Of a DNA stretch of 5,376 nucleotides, positions 5,333 through 5,376 are shown piece after piece. Source of the stretch: a bacterium (Candidatus Howlettbacteria) CG_4_10_14_0_8_um_filter_40_9 (GTDB lineage Bacteria > Patescibacteriota > CPR2 > UBA1875 > GCA-2785325); the NCBI GenBank assembly GCA_002785325.1, contig PFMH01000049.1:1-5376 (forward strand). Reading direction: 5' to 3'. Made by a program: the position numbers and the translations under genes. Below the pieces are notes generated by a model. That model was given only the letters and a program-made list of their open reading frames with translations, was not told where the DNA came from and did no database searches. The stretch's first letter is position 1. Each line of letters opens with the position of its first letter.

Positions 5333-5340
5333 TTAAGAAA

Positions 5341-5349
5341 TGATATAAT
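5341..5349 (+). promoter_or_regulatory. Divergent extended -10 promoter, leaderless type
   Basis: The plus strand has TGATATAAT, a consensus extended -10 (TATAAT at 5344-5349). The hexamer 17 bases upstream is CAGACG, with only the GAC core of a -35. Six bases after the -10 comes ATG (5356), exactly where transcription should begin. It would read away from maf, and its upstream part overlaps the maf 5' region. Confidence 0.6.
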
Positions 5350-5355
5350 GTACCT

Positions 5356-5376
5356 ATGCAAATATACCGTGATACT
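5356..5376 (+). CDS. First codons of a divergent gene cut off by the window edge
   Basis: An ATG followed by six sense codons (MQIYRDT) runs off the window. It is proposed only because it starts at the expected +1 of a consensus extended -10 and because the minus-strand genes leave this edge free. No Shine-Dalgarno is present. Seven residues are too few to name a family. Confidence 0.45.

Overview
The window is a compact, AT-rich bacterial segment (about 40% GC by eye) in which almost everything lies on the minus strand; one divergent gene begins at the extreme right edge. Gene content (tgt, a TrpR/YerC-type regulator, rplL, rplJ, folD, glyA, maf), short spacers and degenerate short-period repeats in the spacers suggest a small-genome bacterium. 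My inference is a Patescibacteria/Parcubacteria-type (CPR) genome, but nothing here proves it. The standard code fits: the five complete minus-strand genes with a visible stop end in TAA and the maf remnant in TAG, with no in-frame TGA.

Read in the direction of transcription (right to left): (1) 5376-4767 holds a Maf-family gene broken by a frameshift at a run of six T and lacking a recognisable start. Overlapping its 5' side is a divergent extended -10 promoter with an ATG at the expected +1. (2) 4731-2574 holds glyA and folD, the paired one-carbon/folate enzymes; glyA has an extended -10 so close to its ATG that its mRNA should be leaderless or nearly so. (3) 2559-1122 is the rplJ-rplL operon: a TTGACC-17-TAACAT promoter, a roughly 208-nt leader with an L10-leader RNA motif, an intrinsic terminator and a possible antiterminator pairing, then rplJ and an rplL with an unusual acidic N-terminal extension of about 59 residues. 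A strong symmetrical terminator follows. (4) 1020-1 holds a TrpR/YerC-family regulator followed by the 5' two thirds of tgt (queuosine pathway). An identical 23-bp near-palindrome overlaps the -10 in front of both genes, suggesting that the regulator controls itself and tgt.

The most interesting points are the duplicated operator linking a TrpR-like regulator to tgt, the L10 leader switch, the extended L7/L12, the maf frameshift at a U_UUU_UUA sequence, the leaderless-looking promoters, and three different families of degenerate tandem repeats in the spacers. No rRNA, tRNA, CRISPR array or insertion sequence was seen. No gene-free stretch exceeds 300 bases; the longest (2317-2573) is the rplJ leader.
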